Below, one piece after another: positions 35,994-43,630 of a stretch of 64,000 nt of DNA. The translations under genes and the position numbers were made by a program. The DNA comes from Nocardioides panacis (GTDB lineage Bacteria; Actinomycetota; Actinomycetes; Propionibacteriales; Nocardioidaceae). Location of the stretch: positions 992,001 to 1,056,000 of the forward strand of contig NZ_CP077062.1 of the NCBI RefSeq assembly GCF_019039255.1. The letters are read 5' to 3'. The notes below the pieces were generated by a model, which worked only from the letters and a program-made list of their open reading frames with translations, was not told the DNA's origin and ran no database searches. Positions within the stretch are counted from its first letter, which is position 1; the number at the start of each line of letters is the position of its first letter.

Positions 35994-36791
35994 GTGGCGA
36001 TCCTCGACGCCGTCCCGGACTGGGGGATGGTCGCCCGGCAGCGCCTCTACTGGACCACCGTCTACAAGCGGACCTGGAAGGGCTCGGTCGTCACCTCCTT
36101 CGTGATGCCGCTGCTCTACGTGCTGGCGATGGGCGTGCTGCTGGGCGGCTTCGTGAAGACCGGTGCGAACCTCGAGGGCGCGCCGACCTACCTCGCCTTC
36201 GTCGCCCCCGGCCTGGTCGCGGCGCAGGCGATGCAGACCGCGACCGGCGAGACCACCTGGCCGGTGATGGGCAGCCTCAAGTGGCACCGGACGTACTACG
36301 CCATGGTGGCCACCCCGCTGGCGGTCGCCGACGTGGTCGCCGCGCAGCTGGTCTTCGTGATGTTCCGGCTGGCCACGGTCACCGGGGTGTTCCTGCTGGT
36401 GATGGCGCCGTTCGGGGTCTTCGAGTCCGTGCCGGGCACGCTGCTGGCGTGGCCGGTGCTGGTGCTCGTCGGCCTGAGCTTCTCCGGGGTGTTCTTCGCC
36501 TACTCCGCGACCATCAGGAGCGAGTCCGGGTTCGCGATCATCTACCGCCTGCTGGTGATCCCGCTGTTCCTGTTCTCGGGGGCGTTCTTCCCGATCAGCA
36601 ACCTGTCCGCGCCGCTGGAGTGGCTGGCCCGGCTCACGCCGCTGTGGCACGGCGTCGACCTCACCCGGATGCTGGTGCTCGGCGACGTACGCCCGGGGCT
36701 GGCGCTGGTGCACCTCGCCTACCTCGTGGTGCTCAGCCTGGTGGGCTGGTGGCTCGCCGTGTGGCGTCTCGACAAGCGGATGGAGGTCTGA
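35994..36791 (+). CDS. ABC-2 type exporter permease
   Basis: Membrane subunit of 265 residues with six membrane helices of the ABC-2 (DrrB/NodJ) family. The first is after a cytoplasmic start (S-F-V-M-P-L-L-Y-V-L-A-M-G-V-L-L), the last at V-H-L-A-Y-L-V-V-L-S-L-V-G-W-W. The conserved L-F-L-F-S-G-A-F-F-P-I-S-N-L segment marks the ABC-2 family. The GTG at 35994 lies 1 nt after the ATPase stop. It is paired with a second, different permease downstream, so the exporter is probably a heterodimer with one ATPase. Confidence 0.9.
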   Translation: MAILDAVPDWGMVARQRLYWTTVYKRTWKGSVVTSFVMPLLYVLAMGVLLGGFVKTGANLEGAPTYLAFVAPGLVAAQAMQTATGETTWPVMGSLKWHRTYYAMVATPLAVADVVAAQLVFVMFRLATVTGVFLLVMAPFGVFESVPGTLLAWPVLVLVGLSFSGVFFAYSATIRSESGFAIIYRLLVIPLFLFSGAFFPISNLSAPLEWLARLTPLWHGVDLTRMLVLGDVRPGLALVHLAYLVVLSLVGWWLAVWRLDKRMEV

Positions 36792-36792
36792 C

Positions 36793-37596
36793 GTGGCGCT
36801 CGTGACCGCTGCCGCCGCCCGGGCCGTGGCCTCCCCGCACACCACCGGCTGGGAGATCGTCCGGCGCAACTACACCGTCTACAAGTCGAGCTGGCTGGTG
36901 TTCCTGACCGGGTTCCTCGAGCCGGTGCTCTACCTGTTCTCGATCGGCATCGGGGTCGGCCGGCTGGTCACCGGCTTCGAGTTCAACGGCCAGGTCGTGT
37001 CCTACGCCGCGTTCGTGGCGCCGGGGATGCTGGCCGCCTCGGCGATGAACGGCGCGATCCTCGACTCGACGTTCGGGATCTTCTTCAAGCTCCGCTACGA
37101 CAAGGTCTACGAGGGCGTGCTCGCCACCCCGATGCGGACCATCGACATCGCCCGCGGCGAGCTCGCCTGGTCGCTGATGCGCTCCGCGGTCTACAGCGCC
37201 GGGTTCCTGGTGGTGATGGCCGCGATGGGCCTGGTGTCCTCGTGGTGGGCGCTGCTGGCCTGGCCCGCCACCTGGTTGATCGGGTTCGCGTTCGCAGGGG
37301 CGGGGATGGCGCTGACGACGTTCATGAAGTCCTGGCAGGACTTCGAGTACATCCAGCTCGCGATCGTGCCGATGTTCCTGTTCTCGGCGACGTTCTTCCC
37401 GATCACGGCGTTCGGCGGCGTGCTGCGCTGGGTGGTCGAGGCCACCCCGCTCTACCGCGGGGTCACACTGACCCGCGAGCTGACCACCGGTGCGGTCACG
37501 GTCGACTCGCTGGTCTCGGTGGTCTACCTCGTGGCGATGGGACTGGTCGGGCTGACCGTGGCGTCGCGGCGCTTCGACCGGCTGCTGCTCAGCTGA
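36793..37596 (+). CDS. ABC-2 type exporter permease, second subunit
   Basis: A 267-residue ABC-2 permease of the NodJ type with six membrane helices. Family segments are G-F-L-E-P-V-L-Y-L-F-S-I-G-I-G-V-G near residue 40 and M-F-L-F-S-A-T-F-F-P-I near residue 200. The GTG at 36793 follows the first permease by 1 nt. It differs clearly from its neighbour, consistent with a heterodimeric pore. Its last codons overlap the convergent acetyltransferase gene by 8 bp within an 18-bp palindrome. Confidence 0.9.
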   Translation: MALVTAAAARAVASPHTTGWEIVRRNYTVYKSSWLVFLTGFLEPVLYLFSIGIGVGRLVTGFEFNGQVVSYAAFVAPGMLAASAMNGAILDSTFGIFFKLRYDKVYEGVLATPMRTIDIARGELAWSLMRSAVYSAGFLVVMAAMGLVSSWWALLAWPATWLIGFAFAGAGMALTTFMKSWQDFEYIQLAIVPMFLFSATFFPITAFGGVLRWVVEATPLYRGVTLTRELTTGAVTVDSLVSVVYLVAMGLVGLTVASRRFDRLLLS

Positions 37597-37601
37597 GCAG
37601 C
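37584..37601. terminator. 18-bp perfect palindrome at overlapping convergent stops
   Basis: GCTGCTCAGCTGAGCAGC is fully self-complementary and contains the stop codons of both convergent genes (37589-37591 and 37594-37596), so both proteins end L-L-S. It may act as a bidirectional terminator, though without a loop it would fold only imperfectly. Confidence 0.4.
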
Positions 37602-38101
37602 TTCTGGTACCACTCCACGTCGACCCACTGGTCGAACTTCCAGCCCACCTCGCGCATCGTGCCGACGTGCTCGAAGCCGCAGGCCTTGTGCAGCGCGATG
37701 CTGCCCGGGTTGGGCAGCGCGACCAGCGCGACGGCGGTGTGCACGCCGGAGGCGGCCATCGCCTCGAGCAGCGCCGGGTAGAGCACCCGGCCGATGCCGC
37801 GTCCGCGCACCGACGGGTCGAGGTAGATCGAGGTCTCCCGGGTCAGGTCGTAGGCCGGGCGGGGCCGGTAGGACCAGGAGTAGGCGTAGCCCACGACGTC
37901 CTCGTCCTCGTCGACCGCCACCAGCAGGTGGTCGCCCTCGTGCTTGCCCGCGAGACGCTGCTCCCAGTAGGCGTAGGTCGGTGGCTCGAGGTCGAACGTT
38001 GCGGTGCTGTTCGCGATCTCGTGGTTGTAGATCGCGGCGATGTCGGAGAGGTCTTCCTGGACGGCGGGGCGGATGGTCACCACGCCCTGATCACTGGCCA
38101 T
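37589..38101 (-). CDS. GNAT-family N-acetyltransferase (phosphinothricin acetyltransferase-like)
   Basis: Acetyltransferase of 170 residues resembling the Pat/Bar and MnaT group: I-R-P-A-V-Q-E-D-L-S-D-I-A-A-I-Y-N-H-E-I at the start. The acetyl-CoA motif V-R-G-R-G-I-G-R-V-L-Y lies near residue 108 and F-E-H-V-G-T-M-R-E-V-G-W-K near the end. Members acetylate phosphinothricin, methionine sulfoximine or free methionine, so the substrate is open. The ATG at 38101 gives the family N-terminus; a longer upstream frame is not supported. It is divergent from the DinB gene across a 10-bp inverted repeat. Confidence 0.87.
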   Translation of the reverse strand: MASDQGVVTIRPAVQEDLSDIAAIYNHEIANSTATFDLEPPTYAYWEQRLAGKHEGDHLLVAVDEDEDVVGYAYSWSYRPRPAYDLTRETSIYLDPSVRGRGIGRVLYPALLEAMAASGVHTAVALVALPNPGSIALHKACGFEHVGTMREVGWKFDQWVDVEWYQKLLS

Positions 38102-38134
38102 GTGTCCATTCTCGCAGGAACGGGTCCCCCGGTG

Positions 38135-38160
38135 CGTCACCCGTCCAGGGACGGGTGACG
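38135..38160. promoter_or_regulatory. Inverted repeat between GNAT and DinB genes
   Basis: CGTCACCCGT (38135-38144) and ACGGGTGACG (38151-38160) form a perfect 10-bp inverted repeat with a 6-bp centre. It ends 5 bp before the CATACT -10 of the DinB gene, a typical operator position in a divergent promoter region. Confidence 0.5.
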
Positions 38161-38165
38161 GGCGC

Positions 38166-38171
38166 CATACT
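38166..38171 (+). promoter_or_regulatory. -10 element of leaderless DinB promoter
   Basis: CATACT, 6 nt, then ATG at 38178. It decides the start of the DinB-like gene over an upstream in-frame ATG at 38100. Confidence 0.45.
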
Positions 38172-38177
38172 TTGGCC

Positions 38178-38702
38178 ATGAGTGACGACGTCCTGGAGCC
38201 GGACGACAAGGACTGGACCTGGGTGCTGGAACGCGCCTGCCCCGAGTGCGGGTACGACGCCCGGTCGGTGCGGCAGGTCGAGGTGAAGAACCGGGTCTAC
38301 GCCAACGCCAGCGCGTGGGAGCGGGTCCTGGAGCGGCCCGACGTCCGGGACCGGCCGGACCCGACCACCTGGTCCCCGCTGGAGTACGCCTGCCACGTGC
38401 GCGACGTGCACCGGGTCTTCGGGGAGCGGGTCCGGATGATGCTCGCCGTCGACGACCCGCTGTTCGAGAACTGGGCCCAGAACGCGGCCGCGGTGGCCGG
38501 CGCCTACCGCGACCAGGCACCGGCCACGGTGGCCGCCGAGCTGGTGGCGGCGGCCGCGGCCGTCTCCAAGCAGTACGGCGGCATCGAGGGCCCGCAGTGG
38601 GACCGCCCGGGCCGGCGCAGCAACGGGTCCGTGTTCACCGTCGACACCCTGTCGCGCTACCACCTGCACGACGTGGAGCACCATCTCCACGACGTGTCCT
38701 GA
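38178..38702 (+). CDS. DinB-family protein (putative thiol-dependent enzyme)
   Basis: A 174-residue DinB/YfiT-like four-helix protein. A short N-terminal segment holds C-P-E-C-G (C-x2-C). Possible metal ligands of the DinB fold are H in Y-A-C-H-V-R-D-V-H-R near residue 75 and the C-terminal H-D-V-E-H-H-L-H-D. Such proteins are often metal- and mycothiol- or bacillithiol-dependent transferases; that role is inferred. The ATG at 38178 is chosen from the CATACT element 6 nt upstream. It is followed 15 bp later by the DUF3046 gene, which has its own promoter. Confidence 0.82.
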   Translation: MSDDVLEPDDKDWTWVLERACPECGYDARSVRQVEVKNRVYANASAWERVLERPDVRDRPDPTTWSPLEYACHVRDVHRVFGERVRMMLAVDDPLFENWAQNAAAVAGAYRDQAPATVAAELVAAAAAVSKQYGGIEGPQWDRPGRRSNGSVFTVDTLSRYHLHDVEHHLHDVS

Positions 38703-38704
38703 CG

Positions 38705-38710
38705 TACTCT
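38705..38710 (+). promoter_or_regulatory. -10 element of leaderless DUF3046 promoter
   Basis: TACTCT, 7 nt, then ATG at 38718. Confidence 0.45.
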
Positions 38711-38717
38711 CGGCGGC

Positions 38718-38912
38718 ATGCGGCACACGGAGTTCTGGGCCCGGATGGAGGACGCCCTCGGTGCGGGGTACGCCCGTGCCTGGGCCGAGCAGCAGGTGAT
38801 CTCCGACCTCGGGCACCGCACGGTCACCGAGGCGCTCGACGCCGGTGAGTCGCCCAAGCAGGTCTGGCGCGCGGTCTGGGAGCGACTCGGCCTCCCGCCG
38901 TCGGAGAAGTGA
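38718..38912 (+). CDS. DUF3046 family protein
   Basis: Small conserved actinobacterial protein of 64 residues, M-R-H-T-E-F-W-A-R-M-E-D through R-L-G-L-P. The function is unknown. In Mycobacterium the homologue is next to recA-recX; here it is 12 kb upstream of recA, so a block of about 14 genes has entered between them or the order has been rearranged. It overlaps the following MFS gene by 4 nt (GTGA). Confidence 0.88.
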   Translation: MRHTEFWARMEDALGAGYARAWAEQQVISDLGHRTVTEALDAGESPKQVWRAVWERLGLPPSEK

Positions 38913-40264
38913 GCGACGCCGGCCGGCGGGTCGCCGGCTGGGTGGGCGGCGGGGCCGCGGCGGTCGCACGCGGCCTGTACGGCGGGGCGCGCTGGCCGGA
39001 CCACCGGCTGGCGCAGGTGCAGGGCCGCACGGTCCGCACGCTCGTCGGGTCGCAGGCCCTTGGCGGCCTGGGCATGAGCATCGGCATCGCGGTCGCCGCG
39101 CTGCTCGCCGAGGACGTCTCCGGCAGCGAGAAGCTGGCCGGCCTGGCGCAGACCATGCAGGTGCTCGGCGCGGCGGTGGCCTCCTTCCTGCTCGCCCACG
39201 TGATGGGCCGGCGCGGGCGCCGGGTCGGGCTCACGCTGGGCTACCTGCTCGGCGCCGCGGGGGCGGTGCTCTGCGTGGTGGCCGGAGTGGTCCGCTCCTT
39301 CCCGCTGCTGCTGGTCGGCACCACCCTGCTCGGCTCCGCGACGGCCGCCAACAACCAGGCCCGCTACGCCGCGACCGACCTGGCCCGTCCGGCCCAGCGG
39401 GCCCGGGCGCTGTCGCTGGTGGTCTGGGCCACCACGATCGGCGCGGTGGCCGGCCCGAACCTCACCGGCTGGGCCGGCCGCGCCGGCCGCGCGCTGGGCG
39501 TGCCGACCCTGACCGGGCCGTTCGTGTTCGGCGCGGCCGGCCTGCTGGCCGCCGCCCTGGTCGTCTCGGTCTTCCTGCGGCCCGACCCGCTGCTCGTCGC
39601 CCGGGAGGCCGCGGTCGCGCGCGGTGGCGCGGTCCGGCACGGCACCTCGTGGGCCCGGGTCCGCGAGGTGGTCCGGACCAGGCCGGGAGTCGCCGCGGGT
39701 GCCGCGGCCCTCGCCCTCGCGCACGCGGTGATGATCTCGGTGATGGTGATGACCCCGTTGCACATGCACCACGGCGGCGCCGCGCTCGAGGTGATCGGGG
39801 TGGTGATCAGCGTCCACGTGCTCGGGATGTACGCGTTCGCGCCCGTCGTCGGGTGGGCCACCGACCGGTTCGGCCGGCCCGCCGTGCTCGGCGCCGGCGC
39901 CGTGGTGCTGCTGGTGTCGCTGGCCCTCGCCGGTACGTCGCCGGCGGGGGCGTCGTACCGCATCGCCGCGGGGCTGTTCCTGCTCGGGCTCGGCTGGTCG
40001 CTGTGCACGATCGCCGGCTCGACGCTGCTCTCGGAGTCCGCGCCGCTGGACGCCCGCACCGACGTGCAGGGTGCCGCCGACCTCGTGATGGGGCTGACCG
40101 CCGCGGCGGCCGGGGCGGTCGCCGGCGTGGTGGTCGGGACGCTGGGCTACCCGGCCCTCACGGTCTTCGCGGCCGTGCTGGTCACCGGCATCGCGACCGC
40201 CGCGGAGTTCGCCCGCCGGACCGCCGGGCGTCCCGCCGCGGACGACGAGCCCCTCGCCCTCTGA
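38909..40264 (+). CDS. MFS transporter
   Basis: Major facilitator superfamily permease, 451 residues, 12 predicted membrane helices after a 40-residue cytoplasmic start. The loop after helix 2 has the motif A-like G-R-R-G-R-R-V-G-L-T near residue 108, and its repeat G-W-A-T-D-R-F-G-R-P-A-V-L-G lies in the second half. It is of the drug-efflux type by general layout, but no residues identify a substrate. The GTG at 38909 overlaps the DUF3046 stop. After its stop comes a 99-bp gap with a 14-bp GC palindrome. Confidence 0.88.
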   Translation: MSDAGRRVAGWVGGGAAAVARGLYGGARWPDHRLAQVQGRTVRTLVGSQALGGLGMSIGIAVAALLAEDVSGSEKLAGLAQTMQVLGAAVASFLLAHVMGRRGRRVGLTLGYLLGAAGAVLCVVAGVVRSFPLLLVGTTLLGSATAANNQARYAATDLARPAQRARALSLVVWATTIGAVAGPNLTGWAGRAGRALGVPTLTGPFVFGAAGLLAAALVVSVFLRPDPLLVAREAAVARGGAVRHGTSWARVREVVRTRPGVAAGAAALALAHAVMISVMVMTPLHMHHGGAALEVIGVVISVHVLGMYAFAPVVGWATDRFGRPAVLGAGAVVLLVSLALAGTSPAGASYRIAAGLFLLGLGWSLCTIAGSTLLSESAPLDARTDVQGAADLVMGLTAAAAGAVAGVVVGTLGYPALTVFAAVLVTGIATAAEFARRTAGRPAADDEPLAL

Positions 40265-40296
40265 CCCGCCCCGCGACGGGCTGTGGAACGATCCAG

Positions 40297-40310
40297 GCCC
40301 GCCGGCGGGC
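40297..40310. terminator. GC palindrome after the MFS gene
   Basis: GCCCGCCGGCGGGC is self-complementary. It lies inside a wider pair GGAACGA (40285-40291) and TCGTTCC (40325-40331). Probably a terminator between the MFS and M55 genes; no T-run. Confidence 0.45.
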
Positions 40311-40363
40311 TCACGACACCGACGTCGTTCCGCAGCTCGCGCCGGCCGAGCGGAAGGGCCCGG

Positions 40364-41185
40364 ATGAAGATCTTCCTCTCCTCCGACATGGAGGGCACGG
40401 CCGGCGTCGTCGACTGGGCGCAGTGCCGCCCGGGACAGCCGGAGTACGAGCACTACCGGATGCTGCTCCAGGCCGAGGTCAACGCCGCCATCGAGGGGGC
40501 CCAGGCGGCCGGGGCCCAGGAGTTCCTGGTCAACGACTCGCACTCGACGATGCAGAACCTGCGGCCCGAGGGCCTCGCCGGCCACGCGCGGTACCTCTCC
40601 GGCCGGCACAAGCCGCTGTACATGATGCAGGGCCTCGACAGCACCTTCGACGCGGTCTTCCTGGTCTCCTACCACGGGTCGATGGCGACCTCGGCGCCGC
40701 TGTCGCACACCTACAACCCGCGGGCGATCGCGCAGGTGCGGCTGAACGGCACGGAGGTGGGCGAGTCGGGCGTCAACGCCCTGGTCGCGCTCGGGTACGG
40801 CGTCCCGGTCGTCCTGGTCACCGGCGACGACGTCACCGCGGCGGAGGCCGCACGGGTCAGCCCCGGGGTGCGGGCCGCCGTGGTGAAGACGGCGGTCACC
40901 CGGTTCGCCGCCGACAGCCTGCACCCCGAGGTCGCCCGGGAGCTGATCCGCTCCGAGGCGGAGGCGGCGGTCCGCGGGCTCGGGTCCGCCGAACCGCCGG
41001 CGATCAGCCTCCCGGCCACGCTCGACGTGACCTTCCGCAACCCGGACCTCGCGGAGCTGGCCACTTGGGTGACCGGGGTGGAGCGGACCGGGACCAGCAC
41101 CGTCGCGATGACCGACGACGACCCGGTCCGGCTGTTCCGGCGGTTCATCACCACGGTGCTGCTCACGCGCGACCTCGCCGAGTAG
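40364..41185 (+). CDS. M55 family metallopeptidase (DppA-like D-aminopeptidase)
   Basis: Zinc D-aminopeptidase family M55, 273 residues, starting M-K-I-F-L-S-S-D-M-E-G-T-A-G-V, where the S-x-D-x-E-G motif supplies zinc ligands. Other conserved parts are V-N-D-S-H-S-T-M-Q-N near residue 61 and S-Y-H-G-S-M-A-T near residue 104. Characterised DppA cleaves D-Ala-D-Ala and acts in peptide salvage. The ATG at 40364 is preceded by GGAAGGG; an upstream open frame has no family similarity. It lies alone between an MFS gene and a rhomboid gene. Confidence 0.9.
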   Translation: MKIFLSSDMEGTAGVVDWAQCRPGQPEYEHYRMLLQAEVNAAIEGAQAAGAQEFLVNDSHSTMQNLRPEGLAGHARYLSGRHKPLYMMQGLDSTFDAVFLVSYHGSMATSAPLSHTYNPRAIAQVRLNGTEVGESGVNALVALGYGVPVVLVTGDDVTAAEAARVSPGVRAAVVKTAVTRFAADSLHPEVARELIRSEAEAAVRGLGSAEPPAISLPATLDVTFRNPDLAELATWVTGVERTGTSTVAMTDDDPVRLFRRFITTVLLTRDLAE

Positions 41186-41197
41186 CCGACGGCTGGC

Positions 41198-41203
41198 TAC
41201 CGT
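41198..41203 (+). promoter_or_regulatory. -10 element deciding the rhomboid start
   Basis: TACCGT, 7 nt, then GTG at 41211. It overlaps the alternative GTG at 41202, which would therefore not be on the transcript. Confidence 0.5.
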
Positions 41204-41210
41204 GGACGGG

Positions 41211-41816
41211 GTGAGCCTCCCGACCCGCCACCAGCCCCGGCCCCGGTCCCGGCCGCTGGTCGCGGCCCAGGTGATCCTGGCGTTCGTCGCGCTGCTGTAC
41301 GCCGTGGAGCTGGTCGACACGCTGATGGGCCACCGGCTCGACGAGGGCGGCGTCCGGCCCCGCGAGGCGGACGGCCTGGACGGCATCCTGTTCGCGCCGC
41401 TGCTGCACTACGGCTGGGGCCACCTGCTCGCGAACACCCTGCCGCTGCTGGTGTTCGGCTTCCTGATCCTGCTCGCCGGCGTCGCCCGCTGGGCCGCCGT
41501 CACCGCCGTCGTCTGGGTGGTCGGGGGAGTGGGCACCTGGTTCGTCGGGCAGCCGCACTCGGTGCACCTCGGCGCGTCGGTGCTGGCGTTCGGCTGGCTG
41601 GTCTACCTGCTGCTGCGCGGGGTGTTCGCCCGCGACGCCTCCCAGGTGGCGCTCGGCGTGATCCTGCTCCTCGTGTACGGCGGCCTGCTGCTCGGCGTGC
41701 TGCCGGGGCAGCCCGGCATCTCGTGGCAGGGCCACCTGTTCGGGGCGCTCGGCGGGGCGCTCGCGGCGTACTGGTTCGGGGTGCGCGACCGGGAGCGGCG
41801 GACCCGGCGTAGGTAG
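41211..41816 (+). CDS. Rhomboid family intramembrane serine protease
   Basis: Membrane protein of 201 residues with about six helices. Rhomboid signatures are H-Y-G-W-G-H-L-L-A-N-T-L-P in the second segment (oxyanion-side H and N), the catalytic serine in H-L-G-A-S-V-L-A-F-G, and the catalytic histidine in S-W-Q-G-H-L-F-G-A-L-G-G. The Ser/His dyad is therefore present. The substrate is unknown. The GTG at 41211 is chosen for its TACCGT element; GTG at 41202 would add three residues. Confidence 0.87.
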   Translation: MSLPTRHQPRPRSRPLVAAQVILAFVALLYAVELVDTLMGHRLDEGGVRPREADGLDGILFAPLLHYGWGHLLANTLPLLVFGFLILLAGVARWAAVTAVVWVVGGVGTWFVGQPHSVHLGASVLAFGWLVYLLLRGVFARDASQVALGVILLLVYGGLLLGVLPGQPGISWQGHLFGALGGALAAYWFGVRDRERRTRRR

Positions 41817-41835
41817 CCCGTGCCAGGATCGGACG

Positions 41836-43057
41836 ATGTCACGCAACCGGATCCTGGCCATCATCCAAGCCGGCGGCGCCGGCGGCCGGATGGACGTCCT
41901 CACCCGTGAGCGGGCCAAGCCGGCCCTGCCGTTCGCCGGGGTCTACCAGCTCATCGACTTCCCGCTGTCCAACCTGGCGCACAGCGGGATCTCCGAGGTG
42001 TGGCTGTCCCTGCAGTTCCAGGGCGCCAGCATCGAGGAGCCGGTCGCAAACGGTCGGCCCTGGAACCTCGACCGCAACCAGGGCGGGCTGCGGCTGCTGA
42101 TGCCCGAGCAGGGAACCGGGACCGCGGAGGAGGACGGGTTCGCGCAGGGCAACGCCGACGAGCTGTTCCGGATCCGCGACCAGATCCGCGCCGCCGATCC
42201 CGAGGCGGTCGTCGTGCTGAGCGCCGACCACGTCTACCGCTTCGACTACACCGACGCCGTCGAGACGCACCGCCGCCACGACGCCGAGTGCACCGTGGTG
42301 ACCACCCAGGTGCCGATCGAGGAGGCCGGCGACCACGCCACGGTGGAGTCCGACGGCACCGGCACGGTGACCGGGTTCGCCTACAAGCCCGAGGAGCCGT
42401 CCACCACGACGGTCGCCACGGAGATCTTCGTCTACGACCCGCAGGTGCTCATCGAGGTCCTCGAGCAGCTGCACCGCGAGCGGTCGGCCGGCTCCGCCGA
42501 GGGCGACAGCGGCCTCGGCGACTTCGGGGACCACCTGCTGCCCCGGCTGGTCGAGCGGGGCCGCACGGTCGTGCACGCGCTGCCCGGCTACTGGCGCGAC
42601 CTGGGCCAGCCGCACCTCTACGTCGCGGCCCACCAGGACGTGCTCACCGACGACCAGGGCCTGTTCGACGACCCGCGCTGGCCGATCCTGACCCGGCAGC
42701 CGCAGCGCGTTCCCGCGCGGATCCTCGACGGCGCGGACGTCTGCGACAGCATCGTGTCGCCGGGGGCCCGGGTCGCCGGCGTCGTACGCCGCAGCGTGCT
42801 CGGACCGGGGGTGGTCGTCGAGGCGGGTGCCGTGGTCCGCAACAGCGTGCTGTTCGCGGACACCGTCGTCGAGCGGGGCGCCGTGGTGGACTGGGCGGTC
42901 GTCGACGAGGGCTGCGTGGTCGAGGCCGGCGCCGTGGTGGGCCGGCCCGACGCGGACGCCACCGGCGACCCCGACCAGGTCACGATCGTCGGCACGGACA
43001 GCCGGGTCGACGTGGAGCTCCCTGGCCGGTGCCCGGCTCGAGCCCGGCACCACCTAG
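41836..43057 (+). CDS. GlgC-like sugar nucleotidyltransferase (frameshift at the 3' end)
   Basis: Nucleotidyltransferase of the ADP-glucose pyrophosphorylase family, about 406 residues. The N-terminal G-G-A-G-G-R-M-x4-R-E-R-A-K-P-A-L-P-F signature binds the nucleotide, L-S-A-D-H-V-Y-R-F-D-Y is conserved, and the C-terminus is a left-handed beta helix of hexapeptides. Family members make ADP-glucose for glycogen or maltosyl-phosphate; this may be the diverged actinobacterial paralogue. The frame fails in the last dozen codons: past 43021 it runs on opposite a real minus-strand gene. Removing one base near 43021-43025 (CCTGG to CCGG) gives L-P-A-G-A-R-L-E-P-G-T-T and a stop at 43057, sharing a CTAG overlap with the convergent gene. 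Confidence 0.85.
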
Positions 43058-43587
43058 CCGTCGCCGGCCGCCTCGCTGACGCCGAGGCGCTGAGCGACCA
43101 GCCGGCTCAGCGACAGCGCCCGCTCGGGGTCGCCGGCCCAGTCGCGGTCGGACCGGTCGACGGTGACGTGCATGAGGTAGGGCTGCCACCGCACCACGAG
43201 CGTGGTGCGCCCGTGCCCGTCGACGGTCTCCTGGCAGGCGGGCGTGTACTTCTCGGGGGTGCCGGCGTAGACCCAGCCCTCGCTGCACGCCTTGCGGGGC
43301 AGCCGGTAGGGCTCCGGGTGGTACTCCGCGGTGACCGTCACCGAGCGCTCCGGGTGCCCGCGGACGACGGTCCGGCAGGACGTCGTCGTGTGCCGCTCGC
43401 GCAGCGTCCTCAACGAGCCGCGCTGCGTGGTGACGAGGTCGGTGCCGAGCAGGCCGACGAGCCGTCCCGCCGGCACCAGGTCGCAGCCGGCCCCGGGCCC
43501 CGCGCCGGTGTCGCCCGGCGTGGCCCCCGACCCGCTGCACCCGGCCGTGGCCAGCCCGAGCAGCAGCAGGACCGCGGACGTGCGCAC
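43054..43587 (-). CDS. Putative lipoprotein of unknown function
   Basis: A 177-residue secreted protein: signal peptide V-R-T-S-A-V-L-L-L-L-G-L with lipobox A-T-A-G-C at residues 13-17, then a Gly/Ser/Pro tether. A globular part of about 145 residues has four further cysteines, likely two disulfides (G-C-D-L-V, S-C-R-T-V, K-A-C-S-E-G, P-A-C-Q-E-T). The size and pattern resemble DUF3558-like actinobacterial lipoproteins, but I cannot assign a family. The GTG at 43587 is supported by TAGACT 7 nt upstream. It is convergent with the GlgC-like gene (4-bp overlap) and divergent from the phosphorylase gene. Confidence 0.72.
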   Translation of the reverse strand: MRTSAVLLLLGLATAGCSGSGATPGDTGAGPGAGCDLVPAGRLVGLLGTDLVTTQRGSLRTLRERHTTTSCRTVVRGHPERSVTVTAEYHPEPYRLPRKACSEGWVYAGTPEKYTPACQETVDGHGRTTLVVRWQPYLMHVTVDRSDRDWAGDPERALSLSRLVAQRLGVSEAAGDG

Positions 43588-43594
43588 GCCCACG

Positions 43595-43600
43595 AGTCTA
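43595..43600 (-). promoter_or_regulatory. -10 element of leaderless lipoprotein promoter
   Basis: Minus-strand TAGACT, 7 nt, then GTG at 43587. The divergent phosphorylase gene has AAGACT (43618-43623) 7 nt before its ATG at 43631, so this 43-bp gap holds two back-to-back leaderless promoters. Confidence 0.5.
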
Positions 43601-43630
43601 GGCCGGGAGGCGTTTGCAAGACTCCACCTC

